Source: Bradyrhizobium sp. 186 (GTDB lineage: Bacteria > Pseudomonadota > Alphaproteobacteria > Rhizobiales > Xanthobacteraceae). From it: 64,000 nucleotides of DNA. Position numbers and translations under genes: made by a program. The stretch lies in NCBI RefSeq assembly GCF_023101685.1, contig NZ_CP082164.1, forward strand, positions 9,300,001-9,364,000, given 5' to 3'. Below are positions 54,631-63,160 of the stretch, in pieces. Position 1 is the stretch's first letter; the number at the start of each line of letters is the position of its first letter. The notes under the pieces were generated by a model that saw nothing but the letters and a program-made list of their open reading frames with translations, was not told the DNA's origin and did not search any database.

Positions 54631-55635
54631 ATGCTTAAGTTGCTGGCACGATGCGCGGTGATCTCTTTTGTGTTGATTTCGGCGTCGGCCGCCGAACCGG
54701 TCAAGCTCAAATTGGCCTTCCCCAGCTCCGACCGCTCGACGAGTTATCTCGCCGCGGTCAAACCATTCGTCGACGCGGTCAACGCCGAGGCAAGAGGCCT
54801 GATCGACATCGAGACCTATTTCAGCGGCGTGCTTGGCAAGGATCCGGCTGAGCAGCCCCAGCTCGTGCTCGATGGTGCGGCCGACATCGCCTACGTGGTG
54901 ACGGGACTGACGCGCAACCGGTTCGCAGATAATGCAATCATCGAGATGCCTGGTCTGTTTACGAGCATGCGGGAGTCCGTTGCTGTGTTCAACCGGCTCG
55001 TGGCCTCCAACGCATTGCAAGGATACGATGACTACACCGTGATCGGCGCCTACGTCACCGAACCGGAGACGATACACAGCAAGATCCCGATCACGTCGCT
55101 GAATGATTTGAAGGGCAAGAGAATTCGCGTCAACAATCCGGGCGAAGCCGCCGCGCTGGAAAAACTCGGAGCGCAGCCCGTGTTTCTGCAGGTCACCAAG
55201 ATCTCAGAAGCCATCGGCAACGGCCGCATCGACGGCGCGCTCGTGCCACCGTCTCCATTGGTCGATTATGGCGTCAAACGCGTTGCGACTTATCATTACC
55301 TTCTTGGAATCAGCGGCGCGCCGCTGATGGTTTTGATGAACCGGAAAACATTCAACGGACTGCCGAAATCCGCGCAGGCGATCATCCTCAAATACAGTGG
55401 TGAGTGGGCTGCCGCGCGCTTCATGGATACCTACGAAGCTGCAGAAAACAGCATTATGCGGGAACTGAAGTCCGATCCGAAGCGCCAGGTGATCATGCCA
55501 TCGCCGTCGGACCTCGATGCGGCAAATGCCGTATTCGCAGCCATTGCCAATGATTGGGCCTCGAAAAGTGAGCGCAATGCCGAGCTGCTGAAAACGGTCC
55601 GGAACGAGCTCACGAAAATGCGATCGACCCGGTAG
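54631..55635 (+). CDS. TRAP-type (DctP) solute-binding protein without a TRAP permease
   Basis: A 334-residue periplasmic binding protein with signal peptide LLARCAVISFVLISASAAE. DctP-family traits: VKLKLAFPSSDRSTSYLAAV, GLIDIETYFSGVLG, DLKGKRIRVNNPGEAAALE (the ligand-Arg helix region) and GRIDGALVPPSPLVDYG. No DctQ/DctM genes are near; instead a membrane GGDEF/EAL protein begins 6 bp after its stop codon, an operon spacing. This suggests that the protein reports ligand occupancy to that signalling enzyme rather than feeding a transporter. Confidence 0.88.
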   Translation: MLKLLARCAVISFVLISASAAEPVKLKLAFPSSDRSTSYLAAVKPFVDAVNAEARGLIDIETYFSGVLGKDPAEQPQLVLDGAADIAYVVTGLTRNRFADNAIIEMPGLFTSMRESVAVFNRLVASNALQGYDDYTVIGAYVTEPETIHSKIPITSLNDLKGKRIRVNNPGEAAALEKLGAQPVFLQVTKISEAIGNGRIDGALVPPSPLVDYGVKRVATYHYLLGISGAPLMVLMNRKTFNGLPKSAQAIILKYSGEWAAARFMDTYEAAENSIMRELKSDPKRQVIMPSPSDLDAANAVFAAIANDWASKSERNAELLKTVRNELTKMRSTR

Positions 55636-55641
55636 CCGCGG

Positions 55642-57633
55642 ATGCCGTCGCTCGCCAGCATCTGGCCTCAGCGAAACATCGTCACCATCGTCGCCGCGCT
55701 CGCCATTCTATTGACGGGTACCGGGATGACCCTGAAGATCACGACCGATCACCTTCTCCGTCAAGATGCGACGTCCACCGCTCGCAGCTGGGCGTGGTTC
55801 CTGGCCGCCAGCGTCTCCGATCTCGAGCAAATCGCCGGCGGCGAGCAGCCTTCCGCCGCAAGCATAGCGTTCTTCCTGTCGGCGCGACATTCCGGTGAGG
55901 TCTTTCACTACGAGATCTTCAACCGCAATGGTTATTCCCAGCTCGTTTCGACCCGCGAAAAGATCGCGCTCGTCGACTTGTCCGAGTACAGCCCCGATGC
56001 GGCGCGATCAGTCGTTGACGGTCAACCGATCGTCGACGTCAGGGAGGGCAATTCGCCCGACCGACCGGCATTCTTCGCGCTTGCCTATGTCCCGGTCCAG
56101 ACCGATGGTCGCCTCACCGCGGTCGTTGCGGCCTACGTGGACGAAACCGAGCAACGCAAGAATGTCCACAATACGTTCCTGACCGCGGCAGTATTCCTTT
56201 GCCTGCTCTCGGGTCTCGCCTTCTCCATTCCCGCAATTGCCTGGTATCGCGAAACAAAGGTGAAACAGGCGGACCGACGCATCCGCTTCCTCGCCCACCA
56301 CGACGCGTTGACCGGGCTGACCAACCGCCCCCATCTGATCGAAAAACTGGAGAGAGCCATCGCTCGCCTGCCGATCCGGGGCGGCAGCCTTGCCGTGCAC
56401 TTCATCGACGTCGACCGCTTCAAGGAGGTCAACGATACGCTTGGTCACGACGGCGGCGACTTTCTGCTAAAGTCCATCGCCGAGCGTCTGCGCGCAGCGG
56501 TCAGGATCGACGACGTGGTGGCCCGGCTCGGCGGCGACGAATTCGTCGTCGTGCAGAGCGGCATCGCCGGCAAAGCTCAGGCCGAGTCGTTTGCGCGCCA
56601 TCTTGCCGCCGCCGCAAATGCGACCGTGAAATTCACGCAGCACGAGATCCTCACCACCGCCAGCATCGGCGTGGCGCTGGCGACGGAGGAAGACACCACC
56701 CCTGAGCGGTTGCTCAAGAGTGCCGACCTCGCGCTGTACGCGGCCAAGGCAGCCGGCCGAAACTGCATCCGGTTTTTCCTGCCCGAGATGGATACTGAGC
56801 TACAAGCGCGCATCGAGCTCGAGAGGACGATTCGCGAGGCGGTACTTAATGATCGCTTCGAATTGCATTACCAGCCGCTCTTCGAAATATCTCAGCGCCA
56901 CCTTGCCGGCTTCGAGGCGCTGATCCGGATGCCCGCGGCGGACGGAACGCTCATTCCGCCATTGACCTTCATTCCCGTCGCCGAGGACTTACGGCTTATC
57001 GACAAGATCGGGGCGTGGGTGTTGCGGGAGGCATGCCGCACCGCCGCGACCTGGCCGGCGCACCTGACCGTTGCAGTGAACCTGTCACCCGCGCAGTTCG
57101 CGGCGGGCACCATCAGCGACATCGTCGCCGCCGCACTGAAAGAGGCGGGACTCGCGGCGCACCGGCTCGAACTGGAGATCACTGAAAGCCTGCTGCTCGG
57201 CAACACCGAAACGATCATGGCGCAGCTCCGGACGCTCAAGGCGATGGGCGTGGCCATCGTGATGGACGATTTCGGGGCTGGCTATTCGAGTCTCAGCTAT
57301 CTGTGGCGCTTTCCGTTCGACAAGATCAAGATCGATCGAACCTTCATGCAGGGCCTCGACGGCTCCCATTGCCAGGTCGGGACGGTGGTGAAAGCGATCA
57401 TCGCGCTCGGACGCGAGTTGCACATGCGAGTGACGGTCGAAGGCGTCGAGACCGCCAACCAGGCGGCTTTTCTCGACACGGCCGACGGTGATCAGGTCCA
57501 GGGCTTCTTCTTCGGCCGGCCGATCCCCGCCTCGGAGCTCGGCGCCAGCATTCTCGCAGATTTTGAGAAGGCAATGCCGCCGGCTTCGCCCGCGACCAAG
57601 CTGCACCTCGTCAACGCATCGGCTGAACGGTAG
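55642..57633 (+). CDS. Membrane GGDEF/EAL protein with periplasmic sensor domain
   Basis: A 663-residue inner-membrane protein. Two membrane helices (residues about 12-32 and 178-200) bracket a periplasmic domain of about 145 residues; GGDEF follows (about 215-380) with intact RLGGDEF at 295-301 and the inhibitory RxxD (RIDD, 288-291) five residues before it; EAL (from about 390) keeps FEALIRM at 424, DDFGAGYSS and EGVET. Both catalytic motifs are intact, so it may switch between making and degrading cyclic-di-GMP. It is 6 bp downstream of the TRAP-type binding protein, its likely periplasmic partner. Confidence 0.93.
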   Translation: MPSLASIWPQRNIVTIVAALAILLTGTGMTLKITTDHLLRQDATSTARSWAWFLAASVSDLEQIAGGEQPSAASIAFFLSARHSGEVFHYEIFNRNGYSQLVSTREKIALVDLSEYSPDAARSVVDGQPIVDVREGNSPDRPAFFALAYVPVQTDGRLTAVVAAYVDETEQRKNVHNTFLTAAVFLCLLSGLAFSIPAIAWYRETKVKQADRRIRFLAHHDALTGLTNRPHLIEKLERAIARLPIRGGSLAVHFIDVDRFKEVNDTLGHDGGDFLLKSIAERLRAAVRIDDVVARLGGDEFVVVQSGIAGKAQAESFARHLAAAANATVKFTQHEILTTASIGVALATEEDTTPERLLKSADLALYAAKAAGRNCIRFFLPEMDTELQARIELERTIREAVLNDRFELHYQPLFEISQRHLAGFEALIRMPAADGTLIPPLTFIPVAEDLRLIDKIGAWVLREACRTAATWPAHLTVAVNLSPAQFAAGTISDIVAAALKEAGLAAHRLELEITESLLLGNTETIMAQLRTLKAMGVAIVMDDFGAGYSSLSYLWRFPFDKIKIDRTFMQGLDGSHCQVGTVVKAIIALGRELHMRVTVEGVETANQAAFLDTADGDQVQGFFFGRPIPASELGASILADFEKAMPPASPATKLHLVNASAER

Positions 57634-57767
57634 CACAGACCTGTGCCTCTATCGACCCAATGCGGCTCCTGGCGATAGCTGTCAGGCGTATCATGCAAAA
57701 TCAAACGCGTTTCGATTCGACGCTCGAAAGCGGCGGTCCTGATACCGCGCAGCGTTAAGTGCGCGTC

Positions 57768-57974
57768 CTACGCAGGCGCCCGCAATTCGCCCTGAAACCA
57801 AGCCAAGGTATCAGCTGATTTCATCGGGTCCACCAACTCGACCGCGATCTGATGGATGAAATCGCAAGCGGGACATTCGAAGGTACGAATGTCAAAACCG
57901 GCGGGACCGGGCGTGATGCGCGCCAGCATCGTCGTTGTCTGGCATTTGGGACAAGGTGGTCGCTGAATGGTCAT
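57768..57974 (-). CDS. Small zinc-ribbon protein (68 aa)
   Basis: CPKCQTT and FECPACDFIH supply two CxxC pairs about 22 residues apart, a zinc ribbon; the tail (DTLAWFQGELRAPA) is hydrophobic and short. It is cytosolic and of unknown function. It recalls the small response-related zinc proteins frequent in Rhizobiales genomes. ATG 57974. Confidence 0.6.
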   Translation of the reverse strand: MTIQRPPCPKCQTTTMLARITPGPAGFDIRTFECPACDFIHQIAVELVDPMKSADTLAWFQGELRAPA

Positions 57975-58122
57975 GAGGCTCGCCTGGATCCGGCGGGAGC
58001 GCGATGCTCTCAGTTACTGAGGATGCCAATGGTGGGCGGTGATGGACCATCATGGACCTCTGATGTCTGATACCCCTGGTCAATTTTGACCACCACCCAA
58101 ATTAAGGTCCGCTATCCCAAAC

Positions 58123-58326
58123 GTGATCTATCACAGATCGATTCATTTTTCATTAGACGATTGCCGAACCAAACTCGCCGATAAAAAACCCGAGTTCGCC
58201 AAGGCGGCCTACGAGACGTTCGTTATGGAGACACAGAAAATTGGCGGACTGTACGGCGATCCTGCCCGCCAGTCCTACGGGCCATTCGGTGATCTTGTTG
58301 CAAGGATGACCACGACCAATCGATAA
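58123..58326 (+). CDS. Small ORF (67 aa), uncertain
   Basis: Starts with GTG 58123. The C-terminal half (EFAKAAYETFVMETQKIGGL, then SYGPFGDLVARM) has a helical pattern that faintly recalls the C-terminal segment of phasin-family proteins, but the N-terminal half does not, and there is no strong ribosome-binding site. It may be a remnant. Confidence 0.35.
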   Translation: MIYHRSIHFSLDDCRTKLADKKPEFAKAAYETFVMETQKIGGLYGDPARQSYGPFGDLVARMTTTNR

Positions 58327-58696
58327 ATCCTCCCCGCGGTGCCAAGGAGGGCGGTGCCACGCGGCACACTCTCTCAATCGAAAAGAGCGCGGATGCGCAC
58401 GCGTCCTCACGCCGGTTTCAGCAAGGCCAGCGCGCTTTCCAGCAGCGAGCGCACCCGTGCCGTATCGCCGGACTTCACGACCGCCGGGTCGAGCTAGAGT
58501 TCAAAGTCCGCGGGCTGCCCTAGCGGCCCGCCACAGTCAGCGCGTCAGCACGCCTGCCATTTCCTTTCGAGGATGACAGGTGCGCTGCTTCGAAACGAGC
58601 CGTCAAGCCACAGGATTGACAAACGCTTGACCTAGATCAAGCGGGCTTGACCGATTGAGCCGACCTCCATGTGGGGCCAACATCAAGGTGTCGGAC
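58327..58696. other. Intergenic stretch with a gene remnant and half of a direct repeat
   Basis: Apart from the 58407-58492 remnant, I see no gene. The last 80 bp before the binding-protein gene must hold its promoter and leader. Confidence 0.45.
58407..58492 (-). pseudogene. C-terminal gene remnant, copy A of a 67-bp direct repeat
   Basis: Reverse-strand frame ending DPAVVKSGDTARVRSLLESA then LLKPA and a stop at 58407. The stretch 58426-58492 is identical to 59946-60012. Parent gene not recognised. Confidence 0.55.
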
Positions 58697-59920
58697 ATGC
58701 GCATCGTCGGCAGGGTGCTGCTCGTTTTCGTGGTCGCGTTGGCGTCGCTGGGGGCGATGTCCCAGCAACATGCAGAGCAATCCGCTGGCGACAAGGAAAT
58801 CCGCATCGGCAATGTGATGCCGTATTCGGGACCGCTTTCGGAATTCGGCGCGATCGGCAAGGCGGAGGCCGCCTATTTCGATATGATCAACGATCGTGGC
58901 GGCATCAACGGGCGCAAGGTCCGTTTCATCACGCGCGACGACAATTCCGACCCGACGACGGCGCTGGAGCTGACCCGCAATCTGGTCGAGAAGGACGACG
59001 TGCTGTTGATGTTCGGATCGTTCGGCACGCCCGGCAATCTCGCCACGCGCCGGTATCTGAATGAGAAGAAAATCCCGCAGCTTTTCGTCGCCTCCGGCGA
59101 CGAGGAGCTGAGCCAGGCCAAGGCGTTTCCCTGGACCATGGGCTGGCAACCCTCGTTCAAGGCCGAGGGGCGCATCTACGCCAACTACATCCAGGCCTAT
59201 TATCCGCATCGCAAGATCGTGGTGCTCTGGCAGAACGATCAGTTCGGGCGCGTGCTCTTCAAGGGCATCGAGGAAGGTCTTGGCGATCTGAACCGTCTTG
59301 TCCTCGTCGATATCGCCTTCGACATCGCCGATGAACATCTCGAAGGGCACGTCTCGATCCTCAAGCGCGCCGGCGCCGATATTTTCGTCTTTCTCGGGGT
59401 GCCGTCGACGGCGGCCAAGGTGATCAAGCTGGCGGCGGCACTCAAATGGCGCCCGGTCTTCATCGTGAACGATGCCTCCGCCTCGATCGCCAATGCGATG
59501 GCGCCCGCAGGATTGGAGAATTCGGCCGGCGTGATCTCGGCGGCCTTTCTGAAGGATCCGAGCGATCCCGCATGGAAAGACGATCCTGCAATGAAGGACT
59601 GGTTCGCCTTCATGGACAAGTACCATCACGTAGAAAGCACGAACAACAGCGCTGCGCTCTATGGCTACGCCGTGGCCGAGGCGCTGACGCGAGTGCTGAA
59701 ACAATGCGGCGACGACCTATCGCGCGAGAACATCATGCGTCAGGCGGCTTCGCTCAGGGATCATCAGCCCCCCGTTGCGTTGCCCAGCATCAGGATGAAT
59801 ACCTCGCCAGACAGCTATCTGCCGATCAAGCAGATGCGGCTCGTCCAGTTTGACGGCCGCTCCTGGCAACCATTCGGCGAGGTGATCGAAACCGCATTCA
59901 GCGAAGGCGCGAAGCGATGA
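58697..59920 (+). CDS. Branched-chain amino-acid type (LivK-like) substrate-binding protein, orphan
   Basis: A 407-residue periplasmic binding protein of the type I fold. Signal sequence VGRVLLVFVVALASLGAMSQ after ATG 58697. The mature part shows IRIGNVMPYSGPLSEFGAIG, INDRGGINGRKVRFITRDD and a C-terminal LPSIRMNTSPDSY block, standard for the family. No Liv permease or ATPase genes are adjacent. It is flanked by a 67-bp perfect direct repeat of another gene's end, suggesting it arrived or was moved as a segment. Confidence 0.9.
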   Translation: MRIVGRVLLVFVVALASLGAMSQQHAEQSAGDKEIRIGNVMPYSGPLSEFGAIGKAEAAYFDMINDRGGINGRKVRFITRDDNSDPTTALELTRNLVEKDDVLLMFGSFGTPGNLATRRYLNEKKIPQLFVASGDEELSQAKAFPWTMGWQPSFKAEGRIYANYIQAYYPHRKIVVLWQNDQFGRVLFKGIEEGLGDLNRLVLVDIAFDIADEHLEGHVSILKRAGADIFVFLGVPSTAAKVIKLAAALKWRPVFIVNDASASIANAMAPAGLENSAGVISAAFLKDPSDPAWKDDPAMKDWFAFMDKYHHVESTNNSAALYGYAVAEALTRVLKQCGDDLSRENIMRQAASLRDHQPPVALPSIRMNTSPDSYLPIKQMRLVQFDGRSWQPFGEVIETAFSEGAKR

Positions 59921-59926
59921 CACGCC

Positions 59927-60049
59927 TCATCTCCGCTTGAGCGAAGCCAGCGCGCTTTCCAGCAGCGAGCGCACCCGTGCCGTATCGCCGGACTTCACGA
60001 CCGCCGGGTCGATATACGGCCGCACAGAGCTCTTCCAACGCCAATCCAT
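59927..60049 (-). pseudogene. C-terminal gene remnant, copy B of the direct repeat
   Basis: Reverse frame WRWKSSVRPYIDPAVVKSGD... ending ASLKRR and stop at 59927, about 40 residues. It is the longer copy of the remnant at 58407-58492. There is no upstream continuation because the next gene begins at 60137 on the other strand. Confidence 0.55.
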
Positions 60050-60136
60050 GGTCGTCGCAGAAATCGGCTTTTTCGTTTCATGTCGAATGTTTAAGATCGG
60101 CGCAGACTGCATCAGCTCCGCCGGGAGATCCTCCGA

Positions 60137-61228
60137 ATGACCGAAACCATCCGCATCAAGCGCTTCGCCGCGCGCCCCGTGATCGTGCCGATGAACCTGC
60201 CGCTCCAAACCTCGACCGGCGCGGTCGCCAAGGCGGCGCTGGTGCTGATCGACTGCGAGACCGACCAGGGCGCACGGGGACATGCCTATCTGTTCTCGAT
60301 CACGCCGTCGGCCTTGAAGCCGCTGACGGCGATGGTCACGGAAATGTCGGAGCTGCTCGCATGCGACGAGCTGCTGCCGTTCGAGATCGAGCGCAAGCTG
60401 ACCCAGCGCTTCACGCTGTTGGGTTTGGCCGGCCTCCAGCGACTGGCGCAATCCGGCATCGACATGGCGGCGTGGGACGCGCTGGCGCGCAGCAGAGGCC
60501 TGCCGCTGGCGCGCCTGCTCGGCGGCGCACCGAAGCCGGTCAAGGCCTACAATTCGAAGGGGCTTGGCATCATGCCGGCGGCGGCCGCGGTCGATGAGGC
60601 GCACAAGCTGCTGGCCGAGGGTTTTCAGGCTGCAAAGATCCGCGTCGGTCGGCTCGACGCGCGGGAAGACCTCGCCGTCGTGCGCGCGGTGCGAAAGGCC
60701 GTCGGCGACCAGGTCACGCTGATGTGCGACTACAATCAAGCGCTGACGGTGACCGAGGCCATTCGCCGCGGCGAGATGCTCGACGACGAGGGGCTGCTGT
60801 GGATCGAGGAGCCGATCCGCCATGACGACTACGCCGGCTGCGCCCGCATTGCGGACGCGCTCCGCACGCCGGTCCAGATCGGCGAGAATTTTGACAGCGC
60901 CTTCGCGATGGAATCCGCGCTTTCGGCAGAGGCCTGCGATTACGTCATGCCGGACGTGCAGCGCATCGGCGGCGTCACCGGCTGGCTGCGCGCGGCCTCG
61001 CTGGCGCACGCCGCCGGCATCGAGATGTCGACGCATCTGTTCTCGGAAGTCAGCGCGCATTTGCTGTGCGTGACGCCGACCGCGCATTGGCTGGAATATG
61101 TCGACTGGGCCGACGCGGTGCTGGCGACGCGGTTGAAGATCAAGGACGGTTTTGCGCTGCCGAGCGAGGAGCCCGGCAACGGCATCGCATGGGATGAGGC
61201 GGCTGTCGCGAAGTATCTGGTCGGATGA
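60137..61228 (+). CDS. Mandelate-racemase-like enolase superfamily enzyme
   Basis: A 363-residue enzyme resembling mandelate racemase along its whole length (GHAYLF, the GLAGLQRLAQSGIDMAAWDAL helix, MPDVQRIGGVTGW, MSTHLFSEVSAHLL, HWLEYVDWA). Metal ligands: Asp198 in CDYNQAL, Glu224 in WIEEP, Glu250 in QIGEN. The R-face His300/Asp273 dyad and the Glu320 acid are kept. At the S-face base the motif is Lys167-Ile-Arg169 instead of Lys-x-Lys, so the second base is an arginine. It may therefore catalyse a one-base reaction (dehydration or a biased racemisation) on an alpha-hydroxy acid. Confidence 0.88.
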   Translation: MTETIRIKRFAARPVIVPMNLPLQTSTGAVAKAALVLIDCETDQGARGHAYLFSITPSALKPLTAMVTEMSELLACDELLPFEIERKLTQRFTLLGLAGLQRLAQSGIDMAAWDALARSRGLPLARLLGGAPKPVKAYNSKGLGIMPAAAAVDEAHKLLAEGFQAAKIRVGRLDAREDLAVVRAVRKAVGDQVTLMCDYNQALTVTEAIRRGEMLDDEGLLWIEEPIRHDDYAGCARIADALRTPVQIGENFDSAFAMESALSAEACDYVMPDVQRIGGVTGWLRAASLAHAAGIEMSTHLFSEVSAHLLCVTPTAHWLEYVDWADAVLATRLKIKDGFALPSEEPGNGIAWDEAAVAKYLVG

Positions 61229-61262
61229 CCTCGCCCGGCGCTGCGAGCAACTGCTTCATCAT

Positions 61263-61339
61263 CGTCATTGCGAGCGGAGCGAAGCAATCCAGAATCCGCG
61301 GATACATTCCTGGATTGCTTCGCTCCGCTCGCAATGACG
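61263..61339. repeat. Intact REP-like palindrome with perfect 29-bp arms
   Basis: Left arm begins CGTCATTGCGAGCGGAGCGA, right arm is its exact complement ending CGCAATGACG, loop of about 19 bp. Same family as the palindrome split by the IS at 37.3-39.2 kb. It follows the racemase-like gene and could terminate it. Confidence 0.85.
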
Positions 61340-61357
61340 GAGTATGTAACCGGCACG

Positions 61358-61546
61358 CTACCGCGGCTCCGCACCGGGGATTTTCTTGCGCGCCGCGGAT
61401 ATACCCTCGCCGGCCTGGAGCAGCGGCGCGATATTCTCGCGCAGCGCGTGGCAGTGCTGGAGCTCGGCCGGCCAGTCGATGATCCCTGCGTGAGCTGTCG
61501 AGCCGATCAGTGTCGACATCGCGCTTGCAAGACAAATTGCCCGCAT
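61358..61546 (-). CDS. Small exported protein (62 aa)
   Basis: GGGAGG lies 6 bp before ATG 61546. A signal peptide (ICLASAMSTLIGSTAHAG) is followed by about 42 residues (WPAELQHCHALRENIAPLLQ...) with one cysteine. Function unknown. It sits behind an ATC-hydrolase remnant on the same strand. Confidence 0.55.
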   Translation of the reverse strand: MRAICLASAMSTLIGSTAHAGIIDWPAELQHCHALRENIAPLLQAGEGISAARKKIPGAEPR

Positions 61547-61560
61547 GACCCACCTCCCCT

Positions 61561-61761
61561 TCATCGCGCCGCGCCCGGATCGCGGCGATAGCGGAAGTCG
61601 CAATGGGAGGCGCCCTGCATGATGGTCTGCGTTCGCGTGAGCTCGACGTCGGGGCCGAACCCTTCCGCGGTCGCGAAGTCCGCGGTGCAGACCAAGAGAA
61701 AGCCGAGCTCCGGCTCGCCCAGCGCCTGGTAGAATTCGGCGTAGGCACCCCCTTGGACATG
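61561..61761 (-). pseudogene. C-terminal remnant of an ATC-hydrolase-like (L-2-amino-thiazoline-4-carboxylate hydrolase) protein
   Basis: About 66 residues: [20 protein letters not shown] and [20 protein letters not shown] followed by DFRYR match the end of that family, including the conserved His-Cys. Upstream in the same frame the homology stops, so the N-terminal two-thirds is lost or frameshifted. Confidence 0.6.
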
Positions 61762-62044
61762 ACGCATCAATGCCCGATGGCGCCGGGCTGTTCCGGGCGG
61801 TCGCACCCGATTGCGAGAGGGTTGCCTGAGGATCCCGCGGCATCCAGCATCGCCTGGCCCAACGCATATGTGATGCAGCGGTGACCGCCGATCGCGCGAT
61901 CCTGAAAAGTCGGCGGAGCGAATAGTGTTATTATGAGCATCATCCAATACTCCGCCGGCTTCCCGAGAACCCGGCTCGTGAGTGCCATCCGAATTCCGAC
62001 AATGCGCCGGTCAAACCCCAGCGCTGAAACAACGAGAGGTGAAC

Positions 62045-62569
62045 ATGATCCGACCCGAGATGTCTCCGGACTCCGTCAAGCCACAATCATTTGCACGAGG
62101 TCGTCATCTTGCGGCAATTGCCGCGGCGCTGTTTCTCGCCGTGACGTTCTCGTCAGGTGGACGCGCGCTGGCTGCCGCAAATGATGCCGAGGCGCGAACC
62201 ATCTTCGAAAAATTCATTGCCGCACAGAATGCGCATAACGCGGACAATGTGAGGGCCATGCTCTGGAATTCGCCCAGCACGCTCTTGTTTGCGAGAGGCA
62301 TCGATACGAGAGGCCGTGATGCGGTCGCCGACCGCTTCAAGGCGTATTACGAGGGCACTTGGCATCTTGAACCCGACATGTCGCAATTCCGTGTCGCTGT
62401 GATCTCGAACGAGGTCATACAGATCCTCGTCCCCATCGTTTTCACGCGAGGTCTTCCGGGCAAGCCACCCCAACAAAATACGTTTCTGATCAGCCAGACA
62501 TACGTTGAAGATGCGAGCGGCTGGCACGTCGCCTCCATCCTGCCGGTCGCAAACACGGAACTGAAATAG
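62045..62569 (+). CDS. Exported SnoaL/NTF2-like protein
   Basis: 174 residues from ATG 62045, which has GAGGTGA upstream. A signal peptide (HLAAIAAALFLAVTFSSGGRALA) precedes an NTF2-fold domain of about 125 residues: ARTIFEKFIAAQNAHNADNV, GRDAVADRFKAYY, and closing strands SGWHVASILP. SnoaL-like or DUF4440 proteins bind small ligands or act as isomerases; no catalytic pair is evident. Confidence 0.75.
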   Translation: MIRPEMSPDSVKPQSFARGRHLAAIAAALFLAVTFSSGGRALAAANDAEARTIFEKFIAAQNAHNADNVRAMLWNSPSTLLFARGIDTRGRDAVADRFKAYYEGTWHLEPDMSQFRVAVISNEVIQILVPIVFTRGLPGKPPQQNTFLISQTYVEDASGWHVASILPVANTELK

Positions 62570-62651
62570 CCGCCTTAGCTGGGGGCGAAAAGCCCGCCTG
62601 CGCCTGTTCGGCTTCGGCGCGGCATCCTTCTCTCGCTTCGCGAGCGAAGGA

Positions 62652-62726
62652 TGGTGGGCACGACAGGGATCGAACCTGTGACCCCTACCATGTCAAGGTA
62701 GTGCTCTCCCGCTGAGCTACGTGCCC
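62652..62726 (-). tRNA. tRNA-Val (anticodon GAC)
   Basis: Reverse-strand cloverleaf: acceptor GGGCACG/CGTGCCC, D-arm GCTC...GAGC, anticodon stem CTACC/GGTAG around loop TTGACAT (GAC reads GUC), T-arm ACAGG TTCGATC CCTGT, discriminator A and encoded CCA. Confidence 0.97.
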
Positions 62727-62800
62727 TAGAGGTCGTCTAGATCGGGTGGGGTCCCTATAACGGCTCAGTGGAGCCGGCGCAAGGACAGACGCTGGCCGAT

Positions 62801-63160
62801 TTAGGCCGCCAGCATCTTGTTCACTTCGCTCACCAATTCGCGCAGGTGCACAGGTTTCGACAGCACCTTGGCGTTCTTGGGGGCGTCCGAATCCGAGTTC
62901 AGCGCCACCGCGGCGAAGCCGGTGATGAACATGATCTTGATGTCGGGATCGAGTTCCGAGGCCCGGCGGGCGAGCTCGATGCCGTCCATCTCCGGCATCA
63001 CGATGTCGGTCAGGAGCATCTCGAACGGCTCTTCCCGCAGCCGCTGATAGGCGGCCATGCCATTGTCATGGGACGAGACCTGAAAACCGGCGTTTTCCAG
63101 CGCCTTGACCAGGAAACGGCGCATGTCGTTGTCGTCTTCGGCGAGCAGGATCTTTGGCAT
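62801..63160 (-). CDS. cpdR: CpdR single-domain response regulator
   Basis: A 119-residue receiver domain without output domain. Acidic pocket Asp9/Asp10, phospho-acceptor Asp52 in LLTDIVMPEMDG, Thr80 and Lys102 (LSKPVHL) are all present, and the sequence matches alphaproteobacterial CpdR (AEDDNDMRRFLVKAL, IKIMFITGFAAVALN). Unphosphorylated CpdR primes ClpXP to degrade cell-cycle substrates and is under CckA-ChpT control in relatives. The C-terminus ends in Ala-Ala, as in CpdR proteins that are themselves ClpXP substrates. Divergent from the N-formylglutamate amidohydrolase gene. Confidence 0.95.
   Translation of the reverse strand: MPKILLAEDDNDMRRFLVKALENAGFQVSSHDNGMAAYQRLREEPFEMLLTDIVMPEMDGIELARRASELDPDIKIMFITGFAAVALNSDSDAPKNAKVLSKPVHLRELVSEVNKMLAA

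Noticed and set aside
61767..61988. A 73-codon reverse frame upstream of the ATC-hydrolase remnant
   Set aside because: I could not match it to the missing part of that protein; it may be decayed sequence.
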